Shown in pieces: positions 8,673 through 17,883 of a stretch of 64,000 bases of DNA; the first letter of the stretch is position 1; the number at the start of each line of letters is the position of its first letter. A model generated the notes under the pieces. It ran no database searches, had not been told where the DNA came from, and saw only the letters and a list, made by a program, of their open reading frames with translations. The position numbers and the translations under genes are program-made. The stretch is from SCGC-AAA076-P13 sp905478035 (GTDB lineage: Bacteria > Pseudomonadota > Gammaproteobacteria > Magnimaribacterales > D2472): assembly GCA_943846785.1 (NCBI GenBank), contig OX044367.1:248001-312000 (forward strand), in the 5' to 3' direction.

Positions 8673-9980
8673 ATGCCTAAGAAGAAGATATTAAATGATG
8701 AGAACTCTTTTGATGAAACTCTTGATCAAATCCTTGAATTATTAGAATCAGATGACCAGCAGTTTATATACTTAACTGGTGCAGCAGGAACTGGTAAAAC
8801 AACTTTAATAGAGAGAGTTGTAGACGAATGCAGCTTAAGAAAGATTGTTGTAGCTCCAACTGGCGTAGCTGCCTTGAATATTGGCGGAAGTACGATTAAT
8901 TCTGCTTTCAGAATAGGTTTTGATACTTTCCCGGTCATCCAAGAATCTAATGATCCAAGGTTTAAAAAATTATTAAAAAAACTTGAGTTACTAATTATTG
9001 ATGAAATCTCAATGGTTAGAGCTCCAATGCTAGATGCTATATCCGAAACACTTCAGTTGCATCGAAATTCTCAAGAGCCATTCGGCGGAATTCATGTATT
9101 GGCTTGTGGTGATTTATTCCAGCTTCCCCCTGTTGTAAAAGATCATGAAGTAAATATGATTGATGAGAAATATGAATCTGTTTATTTCTTTAGTTCCAAA
9201 AGTTATAAAGAAATTGAGAAGCCTTCATTCTTTGAATTAACATATTCTTTTAGACAAAGTGAAGATGAAAGATTCTATTCTTTACTAAATAACATCAGAC
9301 TAGGAAATGATCTTAGTGACACTATCAATAGCATTAATAGAGCTTGCTATAACCCAGAATTCACCAATGAATCTTCTATGATTATTACCACTCGGAAATA
9401 CAGAGCTGAACAAATTAATGAAGAGATGCTTAATTTAATTGAAGGTCCTGCTACTGCGGCTCAGTCTGAAGAGTATGGAGAAATAAATGAGAATGACTTG
9501 CCAGCGCCAAGAACTTTGCGAATTAAAAAGGATGCAAAAGTTATGTTTATAAAAAATGATAGTGATGGCAGATGGGTTAATGGGACGGTTGGTGTAGTGA
9601 CCAATTGCTCAGATAAAAAAAGGAAATTCCTAAGAGTTCAGGTTGGAGATGAAGTTTTTAAAGTTAAAAGAGAAGAGTGGAATAAAATAAAGTACGTGTA
9701 TGACGAATATAATGATGAAATGCAAGAGGAGGTTGTATCATCATTTAAACAATTTCCATTAAAACTTGGATGGGCGGTTACCATTCATAAGGCTCAAGGA
9801 CTTACTCTTGAAAGCTGTTCAATTGATCTTGGCCAAGGTGCATTCGCAACAGGCCAAACCTATGTTGCATTAAGTAGATGCAAAACACTTAATTCACTTA
9901 ATTTATTTCAAGAGCTTCAAGTAAGAGATGCCCTGGTAGACGGTGCCATTAAAGATTTTCACTCTGAGAATTTTAGCTAA
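8673..9980 (+). CDS. PIF1/RecD-like superfamily 1B helicase
   Basis: 435 residues. Walker A GAAGTGKTT (36-44), Walker B IIDEISMV (about 107-114), a GDLFQLPPV block (motif III), and C-terminal WAVTIHKAQGLTL and YVALSRCK (motifs V and VI) identify a PIF1-like 5'-3' DNA helicase. No nuclease or other domain is fused. Roles in G-quadruplex or stalled-fork processing are known for the family; the specific role here is inferred only. The stop overlaps the convergent small gene at 9977 by 3-4 bases. Confidence 0.88.
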   Translation: MPKKKILNDENSFDETLDQILELLESDDQQFIYLTGAAGTGKTTLIERVVDECSLRKIVVAPTGVAALNIGGSTINSAFRIGFDTFPVIQESNDPRFKKLLKKLELLIIDEISMVRAPMLDAISETLQLHRNSQEPFGGIHVLACGDLFQLPPVVKDHEVNMIDEKYESVYFFSSKSYKEIEKPSFFELTYSFRQSEDERFYSLLNNIRLGNDLSDTINSINRACYNPEFTNESSMIITTRKYRAEQINEEMLNLIEGPATAAQSEEYGEINENDLPAPRTLRIKKDAKVMFIKNDSDGRWVNGTVGVVTNCSDKKRKFLRVQVGDEVFKVKREEWNKIKYVYDEYNDEMQEEVVSSFKQFPLKLGWAVTIHKAQGLTLESCSIDLGQGAFATGQTYVALSRCKTLNSLNLFQELQVRDALVDGAIKDFHSENFS

Positions 9981-10144
9981 AGTTTTTTAAGGCGCCTTAT
10001 ATAAACCACTCCCAAGAGCATGGTCATTAGGAGCCCATGCAATTTCCCTTTTGGTGATTTTGAAATAAGTTTCCAATACAAAAGGCACTCAATAAGATGG
10101 ACTACAAATAAAAGAATCAAAGCGTATAGTAAATAATCAAACAT
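9977..10144 (-). CDS. Small membrane protein, DUF1145-like
   Basis: A 55-residue reading frame fills the gap between the helicase and the SRPBCC gene. It has two hydrophobic segments (MFDYLLYALILLFVVHLIE and GLLMTMLLGVVYI) joined by a YWKLISKSPKGKL loop, and a basic tail RRLKKL. The layout resembles the small two-helix DUF1145/YhhL proteins. Start ATG at 10144 lies 2 bases after the stop of the SRPBCC gene, so translation is likely coupled. Too short for a firm family call. Confidence 0.55.
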   Translation of the reverse strand: MFDYLLYALILLFVVHLIECLLYWKLISKSPKGKLHGLLMTMLLGVVYIRRLKKL

Positions 10145-10146
10145 TT

Positions 10147-10530
10147 TTATATGACGGCTTTGATTCCATCTATAGATATCAGCATACCTTGATGAATTGC
10201 ATCAGCAAAAATTTCAGGATCAATTTCTGTGGTCCAATCAAGCTGACAAGTAACTTCATCAATACTTGTAATTTTCATTGTTGCTAGATGGTGTTGCAGT
10301 GGTGTTCTAGTTTCTATTGCAGAGTATTGTAATGTCATGGTTTCATTGTCCAATAAAAGTATTTTCTCTTTAACAGACCCCATTCCTTCCATTTCAAAAA
10401 CCCTACAGTCACCTTCTAAAGTAATTTTTTCAATTGTTGGAACCCAGTCACAACGAGAAACATCTGACAATATAGTCCATAGATGAGATGAGGAACACTC
10501 AAGATTAATCTTTTCATTTATTGTTTTCAT
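10147..10530 (-). CDS. SRPBCC (START/Bet v1-like) family protein
   Basis: 127 residues. The N-terminus KTINEKINLECSSSHLWTILSD and the following VSRCDWVPTIEKI match the opening of polyketide-cyclase/dehydrase-type SRPBCC proteins (strand, then xxWxxlsD, then W). The C-terminal helix is present (EIFADAIHQGMLISIDGIKAVI). These proteins bind hydrophobic ligands in a helix-grip fold. No partner pathway is evident. It is followed by the small membrane gene at 9977. Confidence 0.7.
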   Translation of the reverse strand: MKTINEKINLECSSSHLWTILSDVSRCDWVPTIEKITLEGDCRVFEMEGMGSVKEKILLLDNETMTLQYSAIETRTPLQHHLATMKITSIDEVTCQLDWTTEIDPEIFADAIHQGMLISIDGIKAVI

Positions 10531-10594
10531 AAGATCAATCTTAACATTTTCATATTGCTATCATGCTACTATTATTTCTTATAGGGGGTTACAA

Positions 10595-11803
10595 ATGACA
10601 AAACCAAGTGCAAGTAAGCCATTGGCTGGAATAGAGGTAATAGAATTATCTAATATGATTACTTGCTCTCTTGCTGCAATGACAATGGCAGCACAAGGAG
10701 CAGAAGTTATTAAAGTCGAGCCACCAGCTATGGGAGACAAGATGCGCCCCCTTGGTACTCAAAAAAATGGTGTTTCAGGCTTCTTTCATAACTGCAATAG
10801 GGGAAAAAGATCCTTGGCTATAGATCTTAAATCAGAGGCCGGGGTGGAGGCTGTAAAAAAACTCATTGCTAGGGCTGACGTTTTACTTCACAACTACCGA
10901 CCTGGTGTTATGGATAGAATTGGTCTTGGTTCAGATGTTCTTAGAGAGATTAACCCAAAATTAATTTATGTAGCTGTGAGTGGTTTCGGAACTGAAGGCC
11001 CAATGGCAGACATGCCAGCATTTGATCATGTTATTCAAGGTTTAGCTGGATTTACAGATCTTCAGTCATCTGAAGAGAACTCCTTTGATTTTATTCGGAC
11101 ATTTATATGCGATAAAGTTACTGCTTACACTGTTAGTCAGGCGGCAACAGCTGCTCTTTTAGCAAGAGTAACTACTAATGAAGGGCAGCATATTGATATA
11201 TCAATGCTGCATGCATGCCTCGCATTTATGTGGCCAGATGGAATGATGCATAGGACATTAAAAGATGATGATAAATTTGAAATGTCCCCTGGGTCAGATT
11301 ATTTTCAGACAATTAATTATAAGGATGGGGGCGTTGCAGTCGCTCCTCTTTTGGACAGTCACTGGGAAGCGCTACTTCCTATGGTTGGTTACCCAGAATT
11401 ACTTGGAACTCCCTTGTATGCGTCAATAGCATCACGAATGACTAATATGGACCAAGTTCTAGAGGTTTTAAAAAATCCTCGTGTAGACATAGGCGTTGAA
11501 AAAGCTATGGAAATTCTAATAGCAGCTGATGTGCCTTGCTCCCCATGTGTAAAGCGAGACGATATTGAAAGCAGCGAACAAATTAAAGCAATTGGGGCCC
11601 TTGAGACTTATGTTACCAAGGCCATGGGCAAGCTAACCGCACCAACACCACCTGTTTTATTTGAAGGAAAATCAACCTCTCAAGCTGAAGCTAGCCCCTT
11701 ATTAGGCGAGCATAGCAGAGCTATTCTAGAAGAGCTTGGGTGGTCAAAAGATGCCGTAAACAATTTAATTGACTCAGGAGATGTGAAGGTAACATCTATT
11801 TAA
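10595..11803 (+). CDS. Family III CoA-transferase (CaiB/BaiF type)
   Basis: 402 residues, normal for the family. The start block KPLAGIEVIELSNMITCSLAAM, the KVEPPAMGDKMR substrate segment, HNYRPGVMDRIGL, and the conserved Asp173 in ICDKVTAY (the residue that forms the aspartyl-CoA thioester) are all present. The enzyme moves CoA between carboxylic acids; the specific pair is unknown. A strong ribosome site (ATAGGGGG) sits 6 bases upstream of the ATG. Its 3' end overlaps the convergent GFA gene by 8 bases. Confidence 0.88.
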   Translation: MTKPSASKPLAGIEVIELSNMITCSLAAMTMAAQGAEVIKVEPPAMGDKMRPLGTQKNGVSGFFHNCNRGKRSLAIDLKSEAGVEAVKKLIARADVLLHNYRPGVMDRIGLGSDVLREINPKLIYVAVSGFGTEGPMADMPAFDHVIQGLAGFTDLQSSEENSFDFIRTFICDKVTAYTVSQAATAALLARVTTNEGQHIDISMLHACLAFMWPDGMMHRTLKDDDKFEMSPGSDYFQTINYKDGGVAVAPLLDSHWEALLPMVGYPELLGTPLYASIASRMTNMDQVLEVLKNPRVDIGVEKAMEILIAADVPCSPCVKRDDIESSEQIKAIGALETYVTKAMGKLTAPTPPVLFEGKSTSQAEASPLLGEHSRAILEELGWSKDAVNNLIDSGDVKVTSI

Positions 11804-12248
11804 ATGACTTTAGTAGAGTTATAAAGTTTGAGCTCACGGTTGGATTTCTTTTAAAGCTCTTTGGAGCTTCCGATGGCTCATTCCAGTCATGAGATGAGTC
11901 AGTAAAAAAATTTGAATCTATTTTTAGCCAGCTTGAGTCATCAAGAGTCCCTGCTTTAATGTAAAGTATGTGGGGTACTTCTTTGGCATAACTTAAAATA
12001 CCAGAACCGCAGTTTTCGCAAAATCCTCTTCTAATGTGTGAACCACTAGATCCCTTTACTTCGAAGTATTTTAACTCTCCATCAAGCTTGACATGTTTTT
12101 TAGGCACAATCATTATTGTAGCCTTGCCTGACCCTGTTGCTCTTTGGCAATCTAGACAATGACAATGATGGGCCGAGATTAGTTTAGAGTGCTCAAAAGA
12201 GTATGATATTTTTTCACACTGGCATCTTCCTTGCTGCTCATTTCGCAT
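11796..12248 (-). CDS. GFA/CENP-V family zinc protein
   Basis: 150 residues with the zinc-binding cysteines of the glutathione-dependent formaldehyde-activating fold: GRCQCEKISY, HHCHCLDCQRATGSG, and FCENCGSGI. Members of this family are mostly uncharacterised; the formaldehyde-activating name derives from one member. A second, more divergent paralogue lies at 18295. It lies 14 bases downstream of the gene at 12263 on the same strand in reverse order, so may be read from the same or its own promoter. Confidence 0.8.
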   Translation of the reverse strand: MRNEQQGRCQCEKISYSFEHSKLISAHHCHCLDCQRATGSGKATIMIVPKKHVKLDGELKYFEVKGSSGSHIRRGFCENCGSGILSYAKEVPHILYIKAGTLDDSSWLKIDSNFFTDSSHDWNEPSEAPKSFKRNPTVSSNFITLLKSFK

Positions 12249-12262
12249 TAATTAATTGCCTC

Positions 12263-13054
12263 TTAGCTTTCTAATGGCTTTTTAAATAGAAGTGTCATTC
12301 TATCGCTCTCTCCTATCTCTAAATACTTTTCTCTATCGAGATCTTTTAGTCTAAGGTTTGGTGGCAAAGTCCAAACTCCCCCTGGATAATTTTTAGTATC
12401 TTTTGGATTAGCATTAATTTCAGATTTAGCAACGAGCTCAAAGCCATGTTTCCTGGCAATCTCTATTGCGTGCTCTTCTGTTACATAGCCGCTTTTTTTC
12501 ATTACATCCATAGAGGTTCCAGGCTTGGCTCTATGCTCAACAACTCCAAATATACCTCCAGGCTTTAAAGCCTTATAAGAATTAGAAAAAATTAAATCCA
12601 TCTCTGCTCCTAGCCAATTATGGAGATTTCGAAAAGTTAAAACTGCATCAACGCTATTTGGTTTTGCTAAGTTTGAATTTATGGCTGACATTTGAACATT
12701 ATCAAACATAGAATTTGCACTCATCTTTCTCTCAAAGTTTGCCCTGCTTCTTTTGAAGTAGGCTCTTTCTGAATTAGGATCGAAATGAGCAGCTATAAGG
12801 TTGCCAGGTTCATGTAAAAAATTAGCTAGTATCTCTGTATACCAGCCGCCGCCTGGAGATAATTCGATGATTGTCATATCAGACTTTATTTCAAAAAAAC
12901 TGAGTGTTTCCATGGGATGTCTTGAGGAGTCTCTCGCGGCATTTTTTGGATCTCTATCTTCACTGTTTACTGCGCTCTGAAGATCATGAGCGCTTAAATT
13001 TGGTATGGATGATATAAGAATCATTAATATAATTTTGTTAAAGATTGTTTTCAT
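12263..13054 (-). CDS. Exported methyltransferase-like protein (COG4798 type)
   Basis: 263 residues with a signal peptide (hydrophobic IILMILISSIPNLSA, cleavage near SAHD) followed by RDSSRHPMETLSFFEIKSDMTIIELSPGGGWYTEIL, a Rossmann motif I variant (E-L-S-P-G-G-G-W-Y). This is the hallmark of the predicted periplasmic methyltransferases of COG4798. How SAM would be supplied in the periplasm is unclear, so the protein may bind another ligand. It is 17 bases downstream of the VOC gene. Confidence 0.75.
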   Translation of the reverse strand: MKTIFNKIILMILISSIPNLSAHDLQSAVNSEDRDPKNAARDSSRHPMETLSFFEIKSDMTIIELSPGGGWYTEILANFLHEPGNLIAAHFDPNSERAYFKRSRANFERKMSANSMFDNVQMSAINSNLAKPNSVDAVLTFRNLHNWLGAEMDLIFSNSYKALKPGGIFGVVEHRAKPGTSMDVMKKSGYVTEEHAIEIARKHGFELVAKSEINANPKDTKNYPGGVWTLPPNLRLKDLDREKYLEIGESDRMTLLFKKPLES

Positions 13055-13071
13055 TTCGATAGCTCCTTTTT

Positions 13072-13911
13072 TTATAAATGTTGGATTAATAATGTTGGTA
13101 TGTTGTGATTGTGAGATTTTATTGTTGCGACTAGGGTCTTCTCTTTTATTCCTTTTTTAATAGCCGTTATCTCCACCCCTTCTTTCTCAAGACGCTTATG
13201 CGCTTCTTCAATATTTTCAACCTCCCATGAAAGCCCCCATAATGAATCAAAGGAGTCGCTGCTGTCTTTCTTCTCAATTACCTCGATGGTTGTTTTATTT
13301 AGTCTGAAAAATAGCATTCTACTTTTCCAAGCTTCTACAAACTTATCTAATGCAAGCCTAATATTAAAAATATCCCGATAAATTTTAATAAACCCATCTG
13401 CATCATTGGTGTTTATAACAACATGATCTAGTTTATTTATTGATGCATTTGAATATGTTCCAAGGGAGGGCAATGTTCCTTCTGTGTGTTGAATAATAAA
13501 TGAAAATAATCCTCTTGTGAGTTCAGGAGGCAAAAAGAGATTCTTCCATTTTCGAACCTCGCCGTCTTTAGAATTTATACCCTCTCCATCTGTAGTATCT
13601 GATATAAGAAAGTTTCCTTCTTTAAGTGAGTTTGTGGCTTTGTCTATATCTTTTGTTCCAAAAACAACTCCTATTAGGCCCTCGCCCTTTTCTTCTAAAT
13701 AATGATTAACAAGTGCGGCCCCGAGACCTTCTCCACTAGCTGACAAAAGTTCAAAATAAGTATTTTTAAAATTGAATAGGGAGTTGATCGTTCCTAGCTC
13801 TTTGTGCTCTCCGCGCCAAACAGGGGGCATTCCAAAGATTTTGGTATAATTTGCTTCTGCTTTATCTAGATCTTCTACTGCAATAATAAGGTGATCTAAA
13901 GTATCTATCAT
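13072..13911 (-). CDS. VOC superfamily protein with two glyoxalase-like modules
   Basis: 279 residues. Module 1 begins IDTLDHLIIAVEDLDKAEANYTKIFG (residues 2-27); module 2 begins NKLDHVVINTNDADGFIKIYRDIF (about 155-180). Conserved metal-site positions (H at the D-H-x-x-I start and E in EVIEK) are at least partly present. Members include dioxygenases and lyases acting on small molecules; substrate unknown. The ATG at 13911 directly abuts the aldo/keto reductase stop at 13912. Confidence 0.78.
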   Translation of the reverse strand: MIDTLDHLIIAVEDLDKAEANYTKIFGMPPVWRGEHKELGTINSLFNFKNTYFELLSASGEGLGAALVNHYLEEKGEGLIGVVFGTKDIDKATNSLKEGNFLISDTTDGEGINSKDGEVRKWKNLFLPPELTRGLFSFIIQHTEGTLPSLGTYSNASINKLDHVVINTNDADGFIKIYRDIFNIRLALDKFVEAWKSRMLFFRLNKTTIEVIEKKDSSDSFDSLWGLSWEVENIEEAHKRLEKEGVEITAIKKGIKEKTLVATIKSHNHNIPTLLIQHL

Positions 13912-14889
13912 TTATCTACCAATATTGTTTAGGCTGTTAACTAAATTGTTATCTTTTAATGCTTCGATGCAATCCAATGAATCTAAGTTGTCTTGAAGCT
14001 GTCCTATACTTGACGCACCCAATATTACAGTTGATACATTTTTATTTAATAAACACCAGGCTATAGCAAGCTTGGAAGGGCTTAAATTATGCTCCTCAGC
14101 TATCTTGATATAAGAGGCGACTCTTTTCATTCTTTCTTGCCCCCGGTCTGAATCAATCATTCCTTTCTTGAGCCACTCATATCCTTCTAAAGATGCTCTT
14201 GACCCTGCTGGCACTCCATTTAAATATTTGCCGGTTAGAGCACCTGACGCCAAAGGTGACCAGGTAGTTGTACCTGTACCATATTGTGTAAATATTGGGT
14301 CATACTCAACTTCAAACCTTTGTCTATCTAAAAGGTTGTATTGGGGCTGCTCCATAGTTGGTGGTGTTAAATTATTTTCGGATGCAAATTTATATGCCTC
14401 ATCTATTTCTTCTGCTGACCACTCAGACGTTCCCCAGTAGAGTATTTTTCCTTGGGTTATTAGGTTATGCATTGCCCAAACTGTTTCTCCAATTGGGGTT
14501 TCTGGATCTGCTCTATGACAAAAATAAAGATCTAGATAATCAACCTGAAGTCTTTCTAGGGCCTGGTGGCAAGCTTCGGTGACATGCTTTCTGCTTAATC
14601 CCATTTGAGTAGGTGTTGGATTGCCATGAGAGCCAAAAAATACCTTTGACGATACACAGTATGAGTCTCTAGATTTATTTAAGCTCTTTAGAGCCTTGCC
14701 CATAACAACCTCAGACATCCCTCTTTCATAGCCTTCGGCATTATCAAAAAAATTAACACCAGCATCTAGGCAGGTTCCAAACATTTCTTCTGCAAGCTTG
14801 GAGTCAACTTGTTTATTAAACGTTACCCAAGATCCAAACGAAAGCTCAGATAATTTAAGACCAGAATTTCCTAATTTTCTATATTGCAT
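13912..14889 (-). CDS. Aldo/keto reductase (Kv-beta / YghZ-like)
   Basis: 325 residues forming a complete AKR TIM barrel. Visible signatures are KLGNSGLKLSELSFGSW, FFDNAEGYERGMSE (catalytic Asp and Tyr), SSKVFFG (Lys), YLDLYFCHR (His), WGTSEW and the C-terminal NADPH-binding STVILGASSIGQLQDNLDSL. This branch reduces aldehydes and is related to voltage-gated K+ channel beta subunits. It is translated with the VOC gene directly downstream. Substrate not determined. Confidence 0.88.
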   Translation of the reverse strand: MQYRKLGNSGLKLSELSFGSWVTFNKQVDSKLAEEMFGTCLDAGVNFFDNAEGYERGMSEVVMGKALKSLNKSRDSYCVSSKVFFGSHGNPTPTQMGLSRKHVTEACHQALERLQVDYLDLYFCHRADPETPIGETVWAMHNLITQGKILYWGTSEWSAEEIDEAYKFASENNLTPPTMEQPQYNLLDRQRFEVEYDPIFTQYGTGTTTWSPLASGALTGKYLNGVPAGSRASLEGYEWLKKGMIDSDRGQERMKRVASYIKIAEEHNLSPSKLAIAWCLLNKNVSTVILGASSIGQLQDNLDSLDCIEALKDNNLVNSLNNIGR

Positions 14890-14907
14890 GTTTATCTCCG
14901 ATAATGA

Positions 14908-15270
14908 CTATAAAAGGTTTTTTGCCATTAAAACTAAAAGAACTACCGAAACCATCCAAACCAGTGATCTAATTGGCTGTGCTTCATTTCCATCACCTTC
15001 TGCACCCTTGTTCTTTTTTCCAACTCCTGAAATATAAATTATTAAAAACAGAACTCTTGATATCATCCAGTACATTGCTAATTGTGTATTTGCATCTACA
15101 TTAAGAACAATTGATAAGATTGCTAATGCCAGAAATATAGAAAAAGATTCACTTAAATTCCTAAAGGCTTTATTGGCTCGAGTTGAATATTCAATTTTTG
15201 ATTTTAAAAAATTTGGAATCATAAGCTGAAACAAATATAAGTAGACTGACCAAACAATAAAACTAATCAT
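14908..15270 (-). CDS. MAPEG family membrane protein
   Basis: 120 residues with four hydrophobic segments. The family motif appears as RANKAFRNLSESFSIFLA (consensus R-A-x-x-A-x-x-N-x-x-E). MAPEG proteins are membrane glutathione transferases/peroxidases or eicosanoid-type enzymes; bacterial roles are mostly unknown. It lies 18 bases upstream of the aldo/keto reductase gene on the same strand. A second MAPEG protein at 29118 belongs to a different subgroup. Confidence 0.75.
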   Translation of the reverse strand: MISFIVWSVYLYLFQLMIPNFLKSKIEYSTRANKAFRNLSESFSIFLALAILSIVLNVDANTQLAMYWMISRVLFLIIYISGVGKKNKGAEGDGNEAQPIRSLVWMVSVVLLVLMAKNLL

Positions 15271-15335
15271 GACTTTTCCCCTTTAAATTTAATTATGTGA
15301 TTACTCTAACCCGAATTTATAAATAGATAAATGTT

Positions 15336-16508
15336 TTAAGTTTTTGGAAGATTGTCTTGAAGAAAAGACAACATGTTTTCACCCATTACTTTTCGAATTT
15401 CTTCCTTACCAAGCCCTAGCTCTAATAATTCATGGGTTATTGCAACTAACTCTGATGTGTCAAACCCTGGGGTAATGGTTCCATCAAAATCTGAGCCTAG
15501 AGCAACATGCTCTGCCCCAATTAGACCAATGCCGTAAATAATTGCTTCAGCTACTGACCTAGGGGTGTTATCGCAAACAGCCGCGTCCCAAAAACCAACG
15601 CCTATGAGGCCTCCTTTTTCAGCTATCTCTATCATCAAGCTATCACTTATATTTCTGGGTGATTTACAGTAACCATTGAAACCTGTGTGACTAATAACAA
15701 GTGGTTGATTAGAAATACTAAGAACATCTTTAACAACATTTTCAGATGAATGAGAAACATCAATAATAATATCTAATCGTTGCATCTCATCGATTGCCTG
15801 CCTACCAAACTCTGTCAGGCCTGCGCCACTTGTGCCGTGAAGAGAGCCACCTAACTTATTATCAAAAAAATGTTGAAGGCTCATCATGCGAAAACTATTT
15901 TCATACAAGCGCTCAATATTATCTAAGTTGCCATCGAGAGCGTGTGATCCCTCAGTGCCAATAAGCCCTCCCACCATTTTTGGATTATTAACCCTTTTAA
16001 GTAAAAAAATACCTAGATCATATTGGGATTCAATTAACATAAAGTTTTCAGGATCGCGTTTTTCTAGATCTTTTATTTTATTTGCTTGATATATGGCCCT
16101 TTCAAATAAACTAGACCAGGTTTTGATTGGCCATCTCTGGACTATTGCTAAAGCTGTTATGTTGTCATTAGCGCCGGTTTCATTGCTGTCATAGTTTTGA
16201 CCAGAAGGCGACTTAGTAACAGTAGTGAACATTTGAAGAGCCACATTACCTGCTTGTAATCGAGGAATATCTGCGTGCCCATAGTCATAGGTTTTCTTTA
16301 AATCCCGATTCCATAACGCGCTATCAGCATGCCAATCCCCAACTATTAATGTGTTGTGAAGTGCTTGAGCTTCTTCAGAAACAACAAAAGGCGCATGTTC
16401 AGAAACAGGATTCATGCTCTTATCAAGCATCTTAGGCAAGATCATTAAAGCAGAGGCCACTAAAATTACTATAAATAAGAGTGAGTTGAGTAGTATTTTT
16501 TTAGTCAT
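15336..16508 (-). CDS. Membrane dipeptidase (peptidase M19)
   Basis: 390 residues. N-terminal signal or anchor at 5-25. M19 zinc-site motifs are present in order: GDWHADSALW (H60, D62), the bridging Glu in GLIGTEGSHAL, IDVSHSSENV, ISHTGFNGYC, and GSDFDGT. These enzymes hydrolyse dipeptides at the cell envelope. Length is typical. Possible role: nutrient dipeptide use in an oligotrophic lifestyle, which is inference. It is followed by small unrelated membrane genes. Confidence 0.87.
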   Translation of the reverse strand: MTKKILLNSLLFIVILVASALMILPKMLDKSMNPVSEHAPFVVSEEAQALHNTLIVGDWHADSALWNRDLKKTYDYGHADIPRLQAGNVALQMFTTVTKSPSGQNYDSNETGANDNITALAIVQRWPIKTWSSLFERAIYQANKIKDLEKRDPENFMLIESQYDLGIFLLKRVNNPKMVGGLIGTEGSHALDGNLDNIERLYENSFRMMSLQHFFDNKLGGSLHGTSGAGLTEFGRQAIDEMQRLDIIIDVSHSSENVVKDVLSISNQPLVISHTGFNGYCKSPRNISDSLMIEIAEKGGLIGVGFWDAAVCDNTPRSVAEAIIYGIGLIGAEHVALGSDFDGTITPGFDTSELVAITHELLELGLGKEEIRKVMGENMLSFLQDNLPKT

Positions 16509-16526
16509 TTTTAAATTTCTTGTTTT

Positions 16527-16982
16527 TTAGTCATTAAAATTATAGTGGGACTTATAGTCTTTTATTATCGGATATTGCTCTCTTAGTTTTTGAAGCATGC
16601 TCATAGTATCCTTGCCTCTATACCAAAAAATATTCCTGTACTCATCAAAACAATTAAGGCCTCTTTTTTTAATCTTCTCTTCCATTAATAAATAATTTTC
16701 CAGTAATAACCTTTTTGATGCCATTGGATCCGCTATAGGAAAATAAAAATAATGACATAAATCCCCATTTGATTCTTGATCCCAATATTCATCCAATGAA
16801 TACATTTCTTTATTGGTTAGCCTTCTGCAGTCAAAAACAGCATTTACAATTGGAATTTTTGATATTGAACAAATACTATCTAATTCATCTGCATCATCGG
16901 CATATAAAAAGCCTGATAGAAGGACAATAAAGATGCTTTTATTTAGAAGCCCTTTGTTGACCAGAATTTTATAAGCGCTCAT
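16527..16982 (-). CDS. Putative exported protein of unknown function
   Basis: 151 residues with a hydrophobic N-terminal segment (GLLNKSIFIVLLSGFLYA) that looks like a signal peptide, then a mature domain with four Cys (C33, C48, C73, C116 approx.) that could form disulfides, and aromatic-rich motifs such as DLCHYFYFPIADP. I do not recognise it. The start overlaps the stop of the small gene at 16979 by 4 bases (ATGA-type), indicating coupling. Confidence 0.5.
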   Translation of the reverse strand: MSAYKILVNKGLLNKSIFIVLLSGFLYADDADELDSICSISKIPIVNAVFDCRRLTNKEMYSLDEYWDQESNGDLCHYFYFPIADPMASKRLLLENYLLMEEKIKKRGLNCFDEYRNIFWYRGKDTMSMLQKLREQYPIIKDYKSHYNFND

Positions 16983-17200
16983 TTCTTTTTAAGTCTTTGG
17001 TATAAAGTTATTGAGCCATACAAAAACCATACAACGACAAAGCCCCACCATAGAGCAAAGAACCAATCATTTTTATCTGTTCCATTCCATTCTATCCATT
17101 CAAATACAAAGCCCTCTATAAAGAGATCGAAAGGACAATAATGCGAAGAAGCCAAAAATCCACATACAAGGAAAAAATTCAGATGATTCAGTTTGTTCAT
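16979..17200 (-). CDS. Small membrane protein of unknown function
   Basis: 73 residues. One N-terminal hydrophobic stretch (LNFFLVCGFLASSHYCPF) and a second near the C-terminus (FFALWWGFVVVWFLYGSITLY), ending in KKK. Trp-rich (WIEWNGTD). The stop overlaps the next gene start by 4 bases. It lies between two other small membrane or exported genes. No known family recognised. Confidence 0.45.
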   Translation of the reverse strand: MNKLNHLNFFLVCGFLASSHYCPFDLFIEGFVFEWIEWNGTDKNDWFFALWWGFVVVWFLYGSITLYQRLKKK

Positions 17201-17204
17201 ACTT

Positions 17205-17498
17205 TCATTTGAGTTTTCTAAGAAGCCAATATCCTAAATAATAATTTATTATTGCTTTTAAGCTGCTAACTATTAAGGCAGGAAATTGATATACAAAATC
17301 TAAAAGATCATTCCAAAACCATGAATATATCCAATCATGGAGAAGCCTAATATTGTCTACTAAGAAGTCTTTAGTCGACATGCTAAGAATTGAATACTCT
17401 GAAAAAGTTATTATAAAAATTTGCCATGCGATAAAACCTAATTGAATAGGTGTTGTATAAATACAAAGATAGGCGAAGCCTAGGCCTATTTTTTTCAC
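17205..17498 (-). CDS. Small membrane protein of unknown function
   Basis: 97 residues, strongly hydrophobic and aromatic with about two to three transmembrane segments (LGFAYLCIYTTPIQLGFIAWQIFII; WNDLLDFVYQFPALIVSSLKAIINYYLGYWLL). Start ATG at 17498. It precedes the small gene at 16979 by 4 bases on the same strand, giving a three-gene small membrane-protein group. No family recognised. Confidence 0.45.
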   Translation of the reverse strand: MKKIGLGFAYLCIYTTPIQLGFIAWQIFIITFSEYSILSMSTKDFLVDNIRLLHDWIYSWFWNDLLDFVYQFPALIVSSLKAIINYYLGYWLLRKLK

Positions 17499-17522
17499 GA
17501 ATTTATTTTGATCAAGCTTGAG

Positions 17523-17882
17523 TTAAACCCATTGATCATTTTTAGCCGTGTATTCATTTATAGTATCTCCAGTATTCACAACTCCTTTAGGCTCTATGAG
17601 CATGATCTTTGCCTCATGCTTAGCAAATGGTTTGTGCCTTGTTCCTTTAGGAATAACTAGCATTTCACCTTCACTTAATTCGATGGTTTCATTCTCGAAT
17701 TCTATTCCCATTGTTCCTTCTATAACAATAAAGGTTTCATCCGTTTCTGGATGGCTATGCCATGTAAAATTATCTTTTATTTTTGCAAGCTTAAACTGAT
17801 AATCATTCATTTCTTCTATAACTTTTGGTGACCACTTATCAGAGAATTTTTTGAACTTAGATTTAAAATTAATTTTTTTCAT
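17523..17882 (-). CDS. Cupin domain protein
   Basis: 119 residues from the ATG at 17882, chosen over an upstream in-frame start because it leaves a clean junction with the DoxX stop at 17884. Cupin motif 1 is seen as WHSHPETDETFIVIEGTMGIE and motif 2 as GEMLVIPKGTRHKPFA, giving the His/Glu metal site. Single-domain cupins have many roles (isomerase, dioxygenase, sugar epimerase, sensor). It follows a DoxX gene, a pairing that suggests a small redox or stress module, which is inference. Confidence 0.8.
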   Translation of the reverse strand: MKKINFKSKFKKFSDKWSPKVIEEMNDYQFKLAKIKDNFTWHSHPETDETFIVIEGTMGIEFENETIELSEGEMLVIPKGTRHKPFAKHEAKIMLIEPKGVVNTGDTINEYTAKNDQWV

Positions 17883-17883
17883 A